This document shows, one piece after another, positions 1 through 9,275 of a stretch of 64,000 nt of DNA. Position 1 is the first letter of the stretch; the number at the start of each line of letters is the position of its first letter. The translations under genes were made by a program, and so were the position numbers. The notes under the pieces were generated by a model. That model made no database searches. It was given only the letters and a program-made list of their open reading frames with translations, and was not told the DNA's origin. Source of the DNA: Pseudomonas reinekei (lineage in GTDB: Bacteria; Pseudomonadota; Gammaproteobacteria; Pseudomonadales; Pseudomonadaceae); the NCBI RefSeq assembly GCF_001945365.1, contig NZ_MSTQ01000002.1:186001-250000 (forward strand). Direction: 5' to 3'.

Positions 1-1931
1 TCAACGAACTGGGTGGATTGCGGGTCGAGCGTCCAGCGGTATTCGAGGCGACCCACGCCAAAATTTTCCAACTGGTGGCCGAGGGACTGGTCGACGGCTT
101 GCGCATCGATCATATCGACGGTCTGGCTGACCCGCGGGGCTACTGTCGCAAACTGCGGCGCCGGGTCGACAGTCTGGCACCGGGCCGGCACTTGCCGATC
201 TACGTCGAAAAAATCCTTGGTGAAGGCGAAACCCTGCACCGCGACTGGTCGGTGGATGGCACCACTGGCTACGAATTCATGAATCAGTTGTCACTGCTGC
301 AACACGATCCCGACGGTGAAGACGCGCTGGGTGAAGTCTGGCAGCGCTACAGCGAACGCCCGGCCGACTTCCGCCAGGAAGCGCTACTGGCGCGCCAGCA
401 AATCCTCAACGGCTCGCTCGCCGGGGATTTCGAAAGCGTGGCCCAGGCTTTGTTGCAGGTGGCCCGGGACGACCTGATGACCCGCGACCTGACGCTCGGC
501 GCGATCCGGCGAGCGTTGCAGGAATTGATCGTGCATTTTTCGGTATATCGCACTTACATCAGCGCCCTTGGCCGTACGGCCCAGGACGAGGTGTTTTTCC
601 AGCAGGCCATGGACGGCGCCCGCCAGACACTGGGCGAGGCCGACTGGCCGGTGCTCGACTGCCTGGCCAATTGGCTGGGTGGCGAGGCCTGGCGCAAGCG
701 CCCTGCCGGACGCCTGCGCAAGCGCCTCAAGCATGCCTGCGTGCGCTTTCAACAGCTGACGTCTCCCGCCGCCGCGAAAGCAGTGGAAGACACGGCGTTC
801 TATCGCTCGGCGGTGTTGCTGTCGCGAAATGACGTCGGCTTCAGCACCGAACAATTCAGTGCGCCGGTATCTGATTTCCATGAGGCGAACCGCAAGCGCC
901 TGGAATTGTTTCCCGACAACCTGCTCGCCACCGCGACCCACGATCACAAGCGCGGCGAAGATACTCGCGCGCGCCTGGCCGTCCTGAGTGAGCGCAGTAA
1001 GTGGTACGTCGAACAGATCGGTCTCTGGCACGCCCTCGCCCGCCCGCTGCGCGACGATGACCAGATGCCATCTGCCGGTGATGAGCTGTTTCTCTATCAG
1101 GCACTGCTTGGCAGTTGGCCGCTGGACCTGCGCCCCGACGACCCACAGGCGCTTGAGGCCTTCGCCCAGCGCATCAGCCAATGGCAACGCAAAGCCCTGC
1201 GCGAAGCCAAGTTGCAGAGCAGCTGGAGCGCGCCCAACGATGTCTACGAACAAGCCACCGAACGCTTCACCCAGCGCCTGCTGTTGAGCCCCGAAGGTGA
1301 CCTGTTGCGCACCGCCCTCGCCAAGGTCGTCCGCACGATTGCCGTACCCGGCGCCCTCAATGGATTGGCGCAAACTTTGCTGCGCATGACCGTGCCGGGC
1401 GTGCCGGATCTCTATCAGGGCAACGAGTTCTGGGACTTCTCGCTGGTCGATCCGGACAACCGCCGCCCGGTGGATTACGCCAGTCGCCAACAGGCCTTGC
1501 AGCAGCCGTTCAATCTGCCTGATTTGATGGAGCACTGGCGCGACGGGCGCATCAAGCAAGCCTTGATTGCGCGGACTTTAACCCTGCGTGCCGAGCACGC
1601 CGAGCTGTTTCGACATGGCACCTACCAGGCGCTCGACATCAACGGCAGCCAGGCCCATCGGGTGCTTGGATTTGTTCGCCAATGGGAGGGTAAACGCGCC
1701 ATCGTCATCGTGCCGATCCGTTGCGCGCCGCTGCTGGAAAACAGTGCCGTGCCACGCGTGGACGCGCCGCAGTGGGGCGATACCCGGATCCATTTGCCGT
1801 TCACCACGGCAGGCGAAAATCTGAAGGGACTTTTTTCCAGCGCCACAGTCACAGAACACAAGGAGCTGTTAATCAGCGACGCGCTGGGGGATTTCCCGGT
1901 CAATCTCATTATCCAAACTATCGACACTTGA
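1..1931 (+). CDS. treY: Maltooligosyl trehalose synthase TreY, 3' part (5' end outside window)
   Basis: TreY isomerises the reducing-end alpha-1,4 bond of maltooligosaccharides to an alpha,alpha-1,1 bond; TreZ then releases trehalose. The frame is already open at base 3, so the true start and the first part of the barrel lie upstream. The visible 642 residues carry GH13 landmarks: RIDHIDGLADP with the nucleophile Asp near the start, VEKIL with the acid/base Glu about residue 70, an HDHKRGED motif near residue 310 typical of TreY, and PGVPDLYQGNEFWD near residue 465. The DUF2934 gene follows after 21 nt and glgX after that, the usual Pseudomonas order, so the genes are probably co-transcribed. 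The C-terminus looks intact. Identification rests on motifs and neighbours. Confidence 0.95.
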   Translation, partial: NELGGLRVERPAVFEATHAKIFQLVAEGLVDGLRIDHIDGLADPRGYCRKLRRRVDSLAPGRHLPIYVEKILGEGETLHRDWSVDGTTGYEFMNQLSLLQHDPDGEDALGEVWQRYSERPADFRQEALLARQQILNGSLAGDFESVAQALLQVARDDLMTRDLTLGAIRRALQELIVHFSVYRTYISALGRTAQDEVFFQQAMDGARQTLGEADWPVLDCLANWLGGEAWRKRPAGRLRKRLKHACVRFQQLTSPAAAKAVEDTAFYRSAVLLSRNDVGFSTEQFSAPVSDFHEANRKRLELFPDNLLATATHDHKRGEDTRARLAVLSERSKWYVEQIGLWHALARPLRDDDQMPSAGDELFLYQALLGSWPLDLRPDDPQALEAFAQRISQWQRKALREAKLQSSWSAPNDVYEQATERFTQRLLLSPEGDLLRTALAKVVRTIAVPGALNGLAQTLLRMTVPGVPDLYQGNEFWDFSLVDPDNRRPVDYASRQQALQQPFNLPDLMEHWRDGRIKQALIARTLTLRAEHAELFRHGTYQALDINGSQAHRVLGFVRQWEGKRAIVIVPIRCAPLLENSAVPRVDAPQWGDTRIHLPFTTAGENLKGLFSSATVTEHKELLISDALGDFPVNLIIQTIDT

Positions 1932-1952
1932 GTTCAGTTCAGGAGCATTGCG

Positions 1953-2273
1953 ATGAGTACCGACGATAAACGCATCCGCGAGTTTGCCTATCAGATCTGG
2001 GAATCAGAAGGGAAACCAGAAGGCCAGGAATCGCGCCACTGGGAGATGGCGCGCAAGCTGGCCGAGGCCGAAGCCCTGGCGCCGAAAAAGCCGCCGAAGG
2101 CGCCGGCCAGCAAACCTGCCGTCAGCAAAACCGCCAACGGCAAGGCTGGCGAGGTCAAGGTGGCAGCGGCGAAGGCGAAAGCCAAACCGGCTGCGGCGTC
2201 CTCCATCGTTCCTCCCGGGGAAAAAGCCGCCGAGAAAAAGCCCCGCGCGGTACGAAAACCGCCAGCGGTCTGA
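1953..2273 (+). CDS. DUF2934 family protein with basic Lys/Ala/Pro-rich tail
   Basis: This is a 106-residue protein. Residues 1-40 match the DUF2934 pattern (IREFAYQIWESEGKPEGQ then HWEMARKLAEAEA), a short helical domain found next to trehalose/glycogen genes in pseudomonads and rhizobia; its biochemical role is not known. Residues 45-106 are low complexity, rich in Lys, Ala and Pro, and look like a disordered, strongly basic, histone-H1-like tail. The start is preceded by AGGAG at a good distance (cagttcaggagcattgcg). The gene lies 21 nt after treY and before glgX, so it is likely part of the same stress-induced transcript. Nucleic-acid binding by the tail is inference only. Confidence 0.85.
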   Translation: MSTDDKRIREFAYQIWESEGKPEGQESRHWEMARKLAEAEALAPKKPPKAPASKPAVSKTANGKAGEVKVAAAKAKAKPAAASSIVPPGEKAAEKKPRAVRKPPAV

Positions 2274-2300
2274 TTATTCAGCGGTAGTCCTGAATGAGTA

Positions 2301-2322
2301 AGTGGCGGGTCAGCCCGCCACT
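2301..2322 (+). terminator. Hairpin after the DUF2934 gene
   Basis: A perfect 9-bp stem (AGTGGCGGG / CCCGCCACT) closes a 4-nt TCAG loop 28 nt after the DUF2934 stop codon. No clear T-run follows, so it may be a weak terminator or an mRNA-stabilising hairpin between the treY part and glgX. Confidence 0.4.
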
Positions 2323-2349
2323 GCGGGCTGGCTCATCCCGCAAAACACC

Positions 2350-2377
2350 TGTGGGAACGAGCCTGCTCGCTCCCACA
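2350..2377. repeat. REP-type palindrome
   Basis: Imperfect inverted repeat TGTGGGAACGAG / CTCGCTCCCACA with a short loop and one mismatch. It carries the same GTGGGA..CGAGC..GCTCG core as the other REP elements in this window and lies between the DUF2934 gene and glgX. Confidence 0.7.
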
Positions 2378-2414
2378 CGTCCAATATCCGTATTCGTCCA
2401 TTGCAGGAGCACCT

Positions 2415-4574
2415 ATGACCCGTCCAATAAAAGACACGCCAGCCCCCCGTGCCGAGCCTTCGCGCATCCGCGAAGGCCTGCCCTTTCCGCTGGGTGCGAC
2501 CTGGGATGGTCTGGGGGTCAACTTTGCCTTGTTCTCTGCCAACGCCACCAAGGTCGAACTGTGCATTTTCGATGATGCGGGCGAAGTCGAACTGGAACGC
2601 ATTGAACTGCCGGAATACACCGACGAGATCTACCACGGCTACCTGCCTGACGCCCACCCGGGTATGATCTACGGCTACCGCGTCTACGGTCCGTACGACC
2701 CGGCCAACGGCCATCGCTTCAACCACAACAAACTGCTGATCGACCCGTATGCCAAGCAATTGGTCGGCCAGTTGAAATGGTCCGAAGCATTGTTCGGCTA
2801 CACCATTGGCCACCCCGACGCCGATCTCAGTTTCGACGAACGCGACAGCGCACCCTTCGTGCCCAAATGCAAAGTCATCGACCCGGCGCACACGTGGGGT
2901 CATGACCATCGCGTCAGCGTGCCGTGGGACAAAACGATCATCTACGAAACCCATGTGCGCGGCATCAGCATGCGCCACCCTTCCGTACCGGAAAACGTAC
3001 GCGGCACCTTCGCCGGCCTGATGGTCGACGACGTGCTGGAACACATTCGTAAACTCGGCGTGTCGACCGTTGAATTGCTGCCGATCCACGCCTTCGTCAA
3101 CGACCAGCACCTGCTGCACAAAGGCATGACCAATTACTGGGGCTACAACAGCATCGCCTTCTTCGCCCCTGACCCGCGTTATCTGGCCAGCGGCAAGATC
3201 GCCGAGTTCAAGGAGATGGTCGCGCACCTGCACGAAGCCAATCTGGAAGTGATCCTCGACGTGGTTTACAACCACACGGCCGAGGGCAACGAACAAGGCC
3301 CGACCCTGTCCATGCGCGGCATCGACAACGCCTCGTATTACCGCTTGATGCCCGACGACAAACGCTACTACATCAACGATTCCGGCACCGGCAACACCCT
3401 CGACCTGAGCCACCCGTGCGTGCTGCAAATGGTCACCGACTCCCTTCGCTACTGGGCCTCGGAGATGCACGTCGACGGCTTCCGTTTCGACCTGGCGACC
3501 ATTCTCGGCCGCTACCACGACGGTTTCGACGAGCGTCACAGCTTCCTTGTGGCCTGCCGGCAGGACCCGGTGCTGCGCCAGGTCAAGATGATTGCCGAGC
3601 CATGGGACTGTGGGCCCGGCGGTTATCAGGTGGGCAATTTCCCGCCGGGCTGGGTCGAGTGGAACGACAAGTTTCGCGACACCGTGCGCGCATTCTGGAA
3701 AGGCGACGATGGGCAACTGGCTGACTTTGCCAGCCGCATGACCGCTTCCGGCGAGATGTTCAATCAGCGCGGCCGGCGGCCGTATGCCTCGGTGAACTTC
3801 ATCACCGCCCACGACGGTTTCACCCTCAACGATCTGGTGTCGTACAACGACAAACACAACGAAGCCAACGACGAAAACAATCAGGACGGCAGCAACAACA
3901 ACCTGTCCTGGAACCATGGCGTCGAAGGCCCGACCGACGATCCGGAAATCAACGAGTTGCGGCATCGGCAAATGCGCAACTTCTTTGCCACGCTGCTGTT
4001 GGCTCAGGGCACGCCGATGCTGGTGGCCGGCGACGAATTCGCCCGCACCCAGGACGGCAACAACAATGCCTATTGTCAGGACAGCGAAATCGGCTGGGTC
4101 AATTGGGACCTGAGTGAAGACGGCAAGGCATTGCTCAAGTTCGTCAAACGCCTGATCAAATTGCGCCTGGCCTATCCGATCCTGCGGCGCGGACGCTTTC
4201 TGGTCGGCAATTACAACGAAGACATCGGCGTCAAGGACGTGACCTGGCTGGCGGCGGATGGCAGCGAAATGACCACCGAACACTGGCACGATGCGCACAA
4301 TCGCTGCATGGGCATGCTGCTGGATGGCCGTGCACAGGAAACCGGCATTCGCCGTAAAGGCGCCGACGCGACCCTGCTGCTGGTGGTCAATGCCCATCAC
4401 GACATCGTCAACTTCCTGCTGCCGGAAGTGCCCGATGGCGGATTCTGGACCTGCATGATCGACACCAACCAGCCGTCGATCCGGGGCCAGGAGCGTTTCG
4501 AGTTCGGACACGAATACTCGGTCACCGGCCGCTCGCTGCTGCTGTTCGAGTTGCAACATGAGGAAGAGGAGTAA
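2415..4574 (+). CDS. glgX: Glycogen debranching enzyme GlgX
   Basis: GlgX is a cytoplasmic GH13 isoamylase-type enzyme that removes short alpha-1,6-linked outer chains from glycogen, giving linear maltodextrins that TreY/TreZ can use. The 719-residue length is normal. An N-terminal CBM48 module occupies about residues 15-110 (WDGLGVNFALFSANATKVE). The four GH13 regions are present: VVYNHTAEG, DGFRFDLATILGR (nucleophile Asp), MIAEPWDCGPGGYQVG (acid/base Glu) and ITAHDGFTLNDLVSYNDKHN. The start is preceded by GCAGGAG (attgcaggagcacct). It follows treY and the DUF2934 gene on the same strand with a REP element between. No damage is seen. Confidence 0.97.
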   Translation: MTRPIKDTPAPRAEPSRIREGLPFPLGATWDGLGVNFALFSANATKVELCIFDDAGEVELERIELPEYTDEIYHGYLPDAHPGMIYGYRVYGPYDPANGHRFNHNKLLIDPYAKQLVGQLKWSEALFGYTIGHPDADLSFDERDSAPFVPKCKVIDPAHTWGHDHRVSVPWDKTIIYETHVRGISMRHPSVPENVRGTFAGLMVDDVLEHIRKLGVSTVELLPIHAFVNDQHLLHKGMTNYWGYNSIAFFAPDPRYLASGKIAEFKEMVAHLHEANLEVILDVVYNHTAEGNEQGPTLSMRGIDNASYYRLMPDDKRYYINDSGTGNTLDLSHPCVLQMVTDSLRYWASEMHVDGFRFDLATILGRYHDGFDERHSFLVACRQDPVLRQVKMIAEPWDCGPGGYQVGNFPPGWVEWNDKFRDTVRAFWKGDDGQLADFASRMTASGEMFNQRGRRPYASVNFITAHDGFTLNDLVSYNDKHNEANDENNQDGSNNNLSWNHGVEGPTDDPEINELRHRQMRNFFATLLLAQGTPMLVAGDEFARTQDGNNNAYCQDSEIGWVNWDLSEDGKALLKFVKRLIKLRLAYPILRRGRFLVGNYNEDIGVKDVTWLAADGSEMTTEHWHDAHNRCMGMLLDGRAQETGIRRKGADATLLLVVNAHHDIVNFLLPEVPDGGFWTCMIDTNQPSIRGQERFEFGHEYSVTGRSLLLFELQHEEEE

Positions 4575-4657
4575 ACACCTTCGCCGCGTACCAGCCAGCT
4601 GAAAAGCGGCCGTTGGGAACCTCGGACGCGACGAATCACATTCCATGAGTAATACTC

Positions 4658-4694
4658 GATGCGCGGCATTCCAGGGTTGGGAATGCCGCGCATC
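4658..4694. terminator. Perfect 15-bp inverted repeat after glgX
   Basis: The arms GATGCGCGGCATTCC and GGAATGCCGCGCATC are exact complements around a 6-nt loop (AGGGTT), 83 nt after the glgX stop. The long GC-rich stem fits a transcription barrier, but no T-run follows on either strand, so factor-independent termination is not certain. It does not resemble the local REP core. Confidence 0.5.
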
Positions 4695-4769
4695 GTTATC
4701 AACCCGCCCTCACGGGTCTTGTCAGCATCGGGCACGACTGAAGGCGTAACGACACAAGGACGTCACCTC

Positions 4770-5528
4770 ATGAAACCTGTTTCCCTCAGCGAAAGCAGCC
4801 TGCCGGCACAGATCTGGAACAGTGCCTTGCAGCTGGACAACATTCCGGTCATCAGCACGCAGTCCTTGGTCCCACCCGGTGCCCGCGCCGTGGTGATCGC
4901 CCCGCATCCGGGCGATGAAGTGGTGACCTGCGGCGGCTTGTTGCAACTGCTGAGCACGATGGGTCATCCCCTGCAGTTGATTTCGATCACCGACGGTAGC
5001 GCCAGCCATCCGGCCTCGCAGCAGTGGTCGGAAAAGCGCTTGAGTGTGTTTCGTTCCCAAGAGAGTGTCGAAGCCCTGCGTCGGCTTGGGTTGCCCATGC
5101 ACAGCTTGAAATGGATTCGTGGCGGTTTTACCGACAACGTTCTGGCTGAGCACGAACTGGAGCTGACCGAATTCATCGCCCGTTACCTGCGCCCCGGCGA
5201 TGTGGTGTTCAGCACCTGGGCCGCGGATGGTCTCAGCGACCATGATGCCGTGGGCCGAGCCAGCGCCACTGCAGCATCAATCGCCGGGGCGACATTCAAC
5301 GAAGTGCCGGTCTGGGCGTGGCACTGGCCAGCGCGGGATCGCGAACTGATCCCCTGGCATCGCGCGCGCAAGCTGCGCCTGGACACCTGGACAGTCGCCC
5401 GTAAAAGCCATGCCACCCACGCTTACGCCAGCCAGCTGGACGGCGAACCCGCCATCGGCATCGCTCCGCTGTTGCCCCGAGTGCTGCTGGAGCGGATGCG
5501 TTTGCCCTATGAAATCGTGTTTGTCTGA
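4770..5528 (+). CDS. PIG-L / LmbE family deacetylase
   Basis: This is a 252-residue member of the PIG-L/LmbE family, zinc-dependent hydrolases that remove N-acetyl groups from amino sugars or related substrates. The zinc-binding motif is seen as APHPGDE (usually HPDDE, with Gly for the first Asp) near residue 48, followed by CGGLL; a second metal/active-site block reads SDHDAVGRA near residue 155. The ATG at 4770 is chosen over upstream in-frame starts because AAGGA lies at the right distance and the upstream in-frame stretch overlaps the inverted repeat. The substrate is unknown. Its place between glgX and the EEP-family gene suggests membership of the osmotic-stress locus. Confidence 0.85.
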   Translation: MKPVSLSESSLPAQIWNSALQLDNIPVISTQSLVPPGARAVVIAPHPGDEVVTCGGLLQLLSTMGHPLQLISITDGSASHPASQQWSEKRLSVFRSQESVEALRRLGLPMHSLKWIRGGFTDNVLAEHELELTEFIARYLRPGDVVFSTWAADGLSDHDAVGRASATAASIAGATFNEVPVWAWHWPARDRELIPWHRARKLRLDTWTVARKSHATHAYASQLDGEPAIGIAPLLPRVLLERMRLPYEIVFV

Positions 5529-5537
5529 ATCCAGACC

Positions 5538-5562
5538 GTAGGAGCGAGCGTGCTCGCGATGG
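5538..5562. repeat. REP-type palindrome
   Basis: GTAGGAGCGAGCGTGCTCGCGATGG has the REP core GGAGCGAGC / GCTCGC. It lies in the 120-nt gap between the deacetylase and the EEP-family gene. Confidence 0.75.
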
Positions 5563-5651
5563 AGGCTGATAGATCATGCGATCACCCCAACTGAACTGCC
5601 CGGCGCCGCATCAGTCGCATGCATAAGCCATCCGGATTCAGAGGAGTGAAC

Positions 5652-6452
5652 GTGACCACCCATTCCAAGCCACAAACGGCCGAGTCGGTGCCGCTGACCA
5701 GTCCCCCGGCCATTCATCGGTTGCGAGTACTGACGGTCAATACCCACAAGGGCTTCACCGCCCTGAACCGACGTTTCATCCTCCCGGAGCTGCGAGAAGC
5801 GGTGCGCAGCACGTCGGCGGACCTGGTGTTTCTGCAGGAAGTCGTCGGCGAACATGATGGCCACTCGTCCCGTTACAACAACTGGCCGCAGACCTCGCAA
5901 TACGAATTTCTGGCGGACAGCATGTGGAGCGATTTTGCCTACGGACGCAACGCGGTCTACCCCGACGGCCACCACGGCAACGCCCTGTTGTCGAAGTACC
6001 CGATTCGCGAATACCGCAACCTGGATGTGTCCATCACCGGTCCGGAGCGCCGGGGCTTGCTGCACTGCGTGCTCGATGTGCCGGGACACGCCGAAGTCCA
6101 CGCCATCTGCGTGCATCTCAGTCTTCTGGAAAGCCATCGTCAGTTGCAATTGCAGCTGCTATGCCAACTGCTCGAATCCCTGCCTGACGACGCACCTGTG
6201 ATCATTGCCGGCGATTTCAACGACTGGCAACTGCAAGGCAACGCCGCCCTCGCCCGCCGTGACTATCTGCACGAGGCGTTCGAGCGCCACCACGGTCGCC
6301 CAGCCAAAACCTACCCGGCGCGTTTTCCACTGCTGCGGCTGGATCGCATCTATCTGCGCAATGCCAGCAGCCACGATCCGAAAATACTCGGCAGCAAGCC
6401 TTGGACACACCTGTCGGACCACTTGCCGCTGGCGGTGGAAGTCCACCTCTAA
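5652..6452 (+). CDS. Endonuclease/exonuclease/phosphatase (EEP) family protein
   Basis: This is a 266-residue protein of the EEP fold (DNase I-like metal-dependent phosphoesterases). Motifs in order: VNTHKGF near residue 25, DLVFLQEV (metal-binding Glu), [19 protein letters not shown] (Asp/Asn pair) and a C-terminal [11 protein letters not shown] with the catalytic Asp-His. All the key residues seem present. A GTG start at 5652 is preferred because GAGGAG lies 5 nt upstream; an ATG at 5619 in frame lacks a comparable site. In related loci the EEP gene is followed by a phospholipase D/cardiolipin synthase gene (from memory); here an autotransporter follows instead. The substrate could be a phospholipid or nucleic acid; no choice is possible from sequence. 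Confidence 0.85.
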   Translation: MTTHSKPQTAESVPLTSPPAIHRLRVLTVNTHKGFTALNRRFILPELREAVRSTSADLVFLQEVVGEHDGHSSRYNNWPQTSQYEFLADSMWSDFAYGRNAVYPDGHHGNALLSKYPIREYRNLDVSITGPERRGLLHCVLDVPGHAEVHAICVHLSLLESHRQLQLQLLCQLLESLPDDAPVIIAGDFNDWQLQGNAALARRDYLHEAFERHHGRPAKTYPARFPLLRLDRIYLRNASSHDPKILGSKPWTHLSDHLPLAVEVHL

Positions 6453-6725
6453 GCGCCCACTCTGCGTCCTCGGTCGGCCAAAAAGTCAGTCGACCTGTCA
6501 TTTGTGTCAGTAGCGGTGTCCGGAAACTGCTGTTACGGTCGTGACGTCCGTACCCATGCGGTTACGAACAAACACCGCAGCCACCGTTGCCGAAGTTTTC
6601 GAAGTCCCCGAACAAGGGAATTCACATTGCTGATGTTGTCTCGCAACCCGCGCTGCCGAAGGTGCTGATGCCTTGTCATTGTTGAAAAGGCCAGTCAGCC
6701 ACTGATCAACGTGCGAGGGACTTGC

Positions 6726-9275
6726 ATGACACGTGCTACCGACCTGCCCAAATACCGTTACAGCGCCTGCGCGTTCTCCTTCCTGCTCTTCATTGGTTGG
6801 CCGCATACCGCTCAGGCAGCGTGCACCTTCACCCCTACCGCCGGCAACGATACCCACCTGTGTGACAGTGGCACCGGCGGTCCCCTGAGCGACCTGGCCG
6901 GTGATAACACCCTGAACCTGCCCGCCAACGGCACTGGCACGATCAATGGCAACGTGACGTTCGGCGCCGGCATCGACACCGTCAACATGGACTCCGGGCA
7001 GATCGTCGGCACCGTCGATCAGGGCGACGGCGCGGATGTCTTCAACATCAGCGCCGGACAAGTCACCGGAGCCGTCAACCAAGGCAATGGCATCGACAAT
7101 TTCACCATGACCGGCGGCACGATCCAGTCCCTGGCCCAGGGTGACAACCGCGATTTCTTCCTGATGACCGGCGGTACGATTGTCGGCGCCTTCGAGGACG
7201 GTGATACCGCCCGAATGACCGGGGGCACCATCGGCCGGGTCGACATGAAACTCGACAACAACCTGTTCGACCTGTCTGGCGGGCAAATCATCGGCAACCT
7301 GGTCACCGGGTTCGGCACCGACACCATCATCGTTTCCGGCGGCAGGATTGGCGGCAATATCAGTGTCAGCGGCGGTAACGACAGCATTACCGTGACCGGT
7401 GGCGAGATCGTCGGCGAGATCCGCGCCAGTGCCGGCAATGACACATTTCTATGGGACGGTGGCGGCATCATCCGCTCGGCAATCCTGATGGGTGATGACA
7501 ATGACAGCGCCATCGTGCGCAACCTGAGTGAAACCACGCTCGCCCTGACCCCGAGCATCGACGGGGGCCCAGGCACCGATCAGTTAACCTTTGATCACAC
7601 TGCATCCGCCGGCGCCGCCCGCTACATCAACTGGGAAACTGTCAGCCTGAACAATGGCGCCCGGTTCGACGTCGACGGTAACTTCGTGCTCGGAGACAGC
7701 GTCAGCGGCACCGGCATGTTCAACATCGACGGCAGCAGCGTCATAACGTCAACCCAAGGCAGCATCACGCCGTTCACTGCTGGCCAGGGTGCCACCTTGA
7801 ACAACGCCGGGATCATCGACCTCAGCAGCGGCAACGCCCGCACCAGCGACACCCTGACCGTACAAGGCAATTATGCAGGCAGCGGTGGCCAGTTGTGGGT
7901 GCAAAGCGCACTCGGCGGCGACAACTCGCCCAGCGACAAACTGGTGGTCAACGACGGCAGCTTGACCGGTTCCACTGCGATCACCGTCAGCAACCTGGGC
8001 GGCGCAGGTGCTGAAACCCTGCAAAACGGCATACAAGTGGTCCAGGCCCAAGGCAGCGCAGTCAGCAGCAATGACGCCTTCAGTCTGAAGGCGCCAGTGT
8101 CGGCCGGTGCTTTCGATTACGTCCTGTACAAGGGCGGCGTAACGCCTGGCAGCGAGAACAGTTGGTTCTTGCGTTCATCGGTGGTGGCAGCGCCTTTGGT
8201 CGAGGTACCCAACCCCGACCCAACCTTGCCACCGATTCTGGTGCCGCTGGTGGCGGCGCCAGTGGCAGCGGCCGGCAGCCCCGCGCTGCCGACGCCCGCG
8301 CCCGGCGCCGCGCCCATTCCCCTGTATCGTCCGGAAGTGCCGACGTGGTCGGTATTGCCACCCGCGGCGGCACAACTGGCCCTGAACGCACTCGGCACAT
8401 TCCACGATCGTCAGGGCGACCAACGCCTGCTCACCGAAACCGGTACTTTCGGGGCGGGCTGGGGTCGGGTCTATGGCAAGAACTTCGAACAGACCTGGGC
8501 TGGCACCGTCACGCCGAAACTCGACGGTTCGCTGAACGGTTTCCAGGTCGGCAACGATCTGTTCGGTTCGCAATTGTCTGGCGGGCAAACCCAGCGCACG
8601 GGCTTCTTCGTCGGCCACAGCCGCTTGAAGGGTGACGTCGACGGGTTCAACCAGGGCTTCGAAGACAGACGCGCCGGCAAGGTCGAACTCGAAGGCGACA
8701 GCCTCGGTGCCTATTGGACGTTGACCGATCCAGGCAATGCCTACATCGACGCCGTAGCGATGTACACCTGGCTCGACGGTGACAGCCATTCCGAACGTGG
8801 CCTGAAAATCGACAACGACGGGCACGCCGTGACCCTGTCCGTGGAGGCCGGTTATCCGTTCGCGGTGGTCAATGATTGGGTGGTCGAACCCCAGGCACAG
8901 ATGATCCATCAACGGATCGAACTCGACAGCCAGAACGATGGCATCTCCGAGGTGGCGTTCGATTCCGATCCCTCCTGGATCGGCCGACTCGGTGCTCGCC
9001 TCAAAGGTCGCTATGACGTCAGCGGACTGCCACTGGAACCCTATCTGAGGGCGAATCTGTGGCACACCTTTTCGGGTACCGATACGGTCACTTTTGCCGG
9101 TACCACCGATATCGACACCGAGCAGCGGTCATCATGGGCCGATCTGGGCATCGGCGCGAACTTGACCCTTGCACCGAGCATCAGCGTGTATGCCAATGTC
9201 GACTACAGCAGCAATATCGACAGCAATCAGCAACGGGGTGTCGCCGCTAATGTGGGCCTCAGGCTCAGCTGGTAA
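6726..9275 (+). CDS. Autotransporter (type Va) with beta-helical passenger
   Basis: This 849-residue protein has a signal peptide (residues 1 to about 31, ending HTAQA), a passenger and a C-terminal beta-barrel. The passenger from about residue 70 to 260 is a run of short repeats with the pattern D-x-F/I-x-x-x-G-G-x-I-x-G, as in TGGTIQ, SGGQIIG, SGGRIGG and TGGEIVG, which should form a right-handed beta-helix. A Pro/Ala-rich linker spans about 500-545. The barrel covers about 575-849, begins near GWGRVYGKNFEQTW and ends with the aromatic residue of GLRLSW, as BamA substrates do. The start has GAGGGAC 5 nt upstream. The next gene is a paralogue of its barrel. The passenger's function is unknown; adhesion is a family-level guess. 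Confidence 0.9.
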   Translation: MTRATDLPKYRYSACAFSFLLFIGWPHTAQAACTFTPTAGNDTHLCDSGTGGPLSDLAGDNTLNLPANGTGTINGNVTFGAGIDTVNMDSGQIVGTVDQGDGADVFNISAGQVTGAVNQGNGIDNFTMTGGTIQSLAQGDNRDFFLMTGGTIVGAFEDGDTARMTGGTIGRVDMKLDNNLFDLSGGQIIGNLVTGFGTDTIIVSGGRIGGNISVSGGNDSITVTGGEIVGEIRASAGNDTFLWDGGGIIRSAILMGDDNDSAIVRNLSETTLALTPSIDGGPGTDQLTFDHTASAGAARYINWETVSLNNGARFDVDGNFVLGDSVSGTGMFNIDGSSVITSTQGSITPFTAGQGATLNNAGIIDLSSGNARTSDTLTVQGNYAGSGGQLWVQSALGGDNSPSDKLVVNDGSLTGSTAITVSNLGGAGAETLQNGIQVVQAQGSAVSSNDAFSLKAPVSAGAFDYVLYKGGVTPGSENSWFLRSSVVAAPLVEVPNPDPTLPPILVPLVAAPVAAAGSPALPTPAPGAAPIPLYRPEVPTWSVLPPAAAQLALNALGTFHDRQGDQRLLTETGTFGAGWGRVYGKNFEQTWAGTVTPKLDGSLNGFQVGNDLFGSQLSGGQTQRTGFFVGHSRLKGDVDGFNQGFEDRRAGKVELEGDSLGAYWTLTDPGNAYIDAVAMYTWLDGDSHSERGLKIDNDGHAVTLSVEAGYPFAVVNDWVVEPQAQMIHQRIELDSQNDGISEVAFDSDPSWIGRLGARLKGRYDVSGLPLEPYLRANLWHTFSGTDTVTFAGTTDIDTEQRSSWADLGIGANLTLAPSISVYANVDYSSNIDSNQQRGVAANVGLRLSW

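Noticed and set aside
2310..4646. 778-codon open frame on the minus strand opposite glgX
   Set aside because: It mirrors a real GH13 gene; GC-rich codon usage leaves the antisense frame open. Its translation is low-complexity Val/His/Gln-rich and matches nothing.
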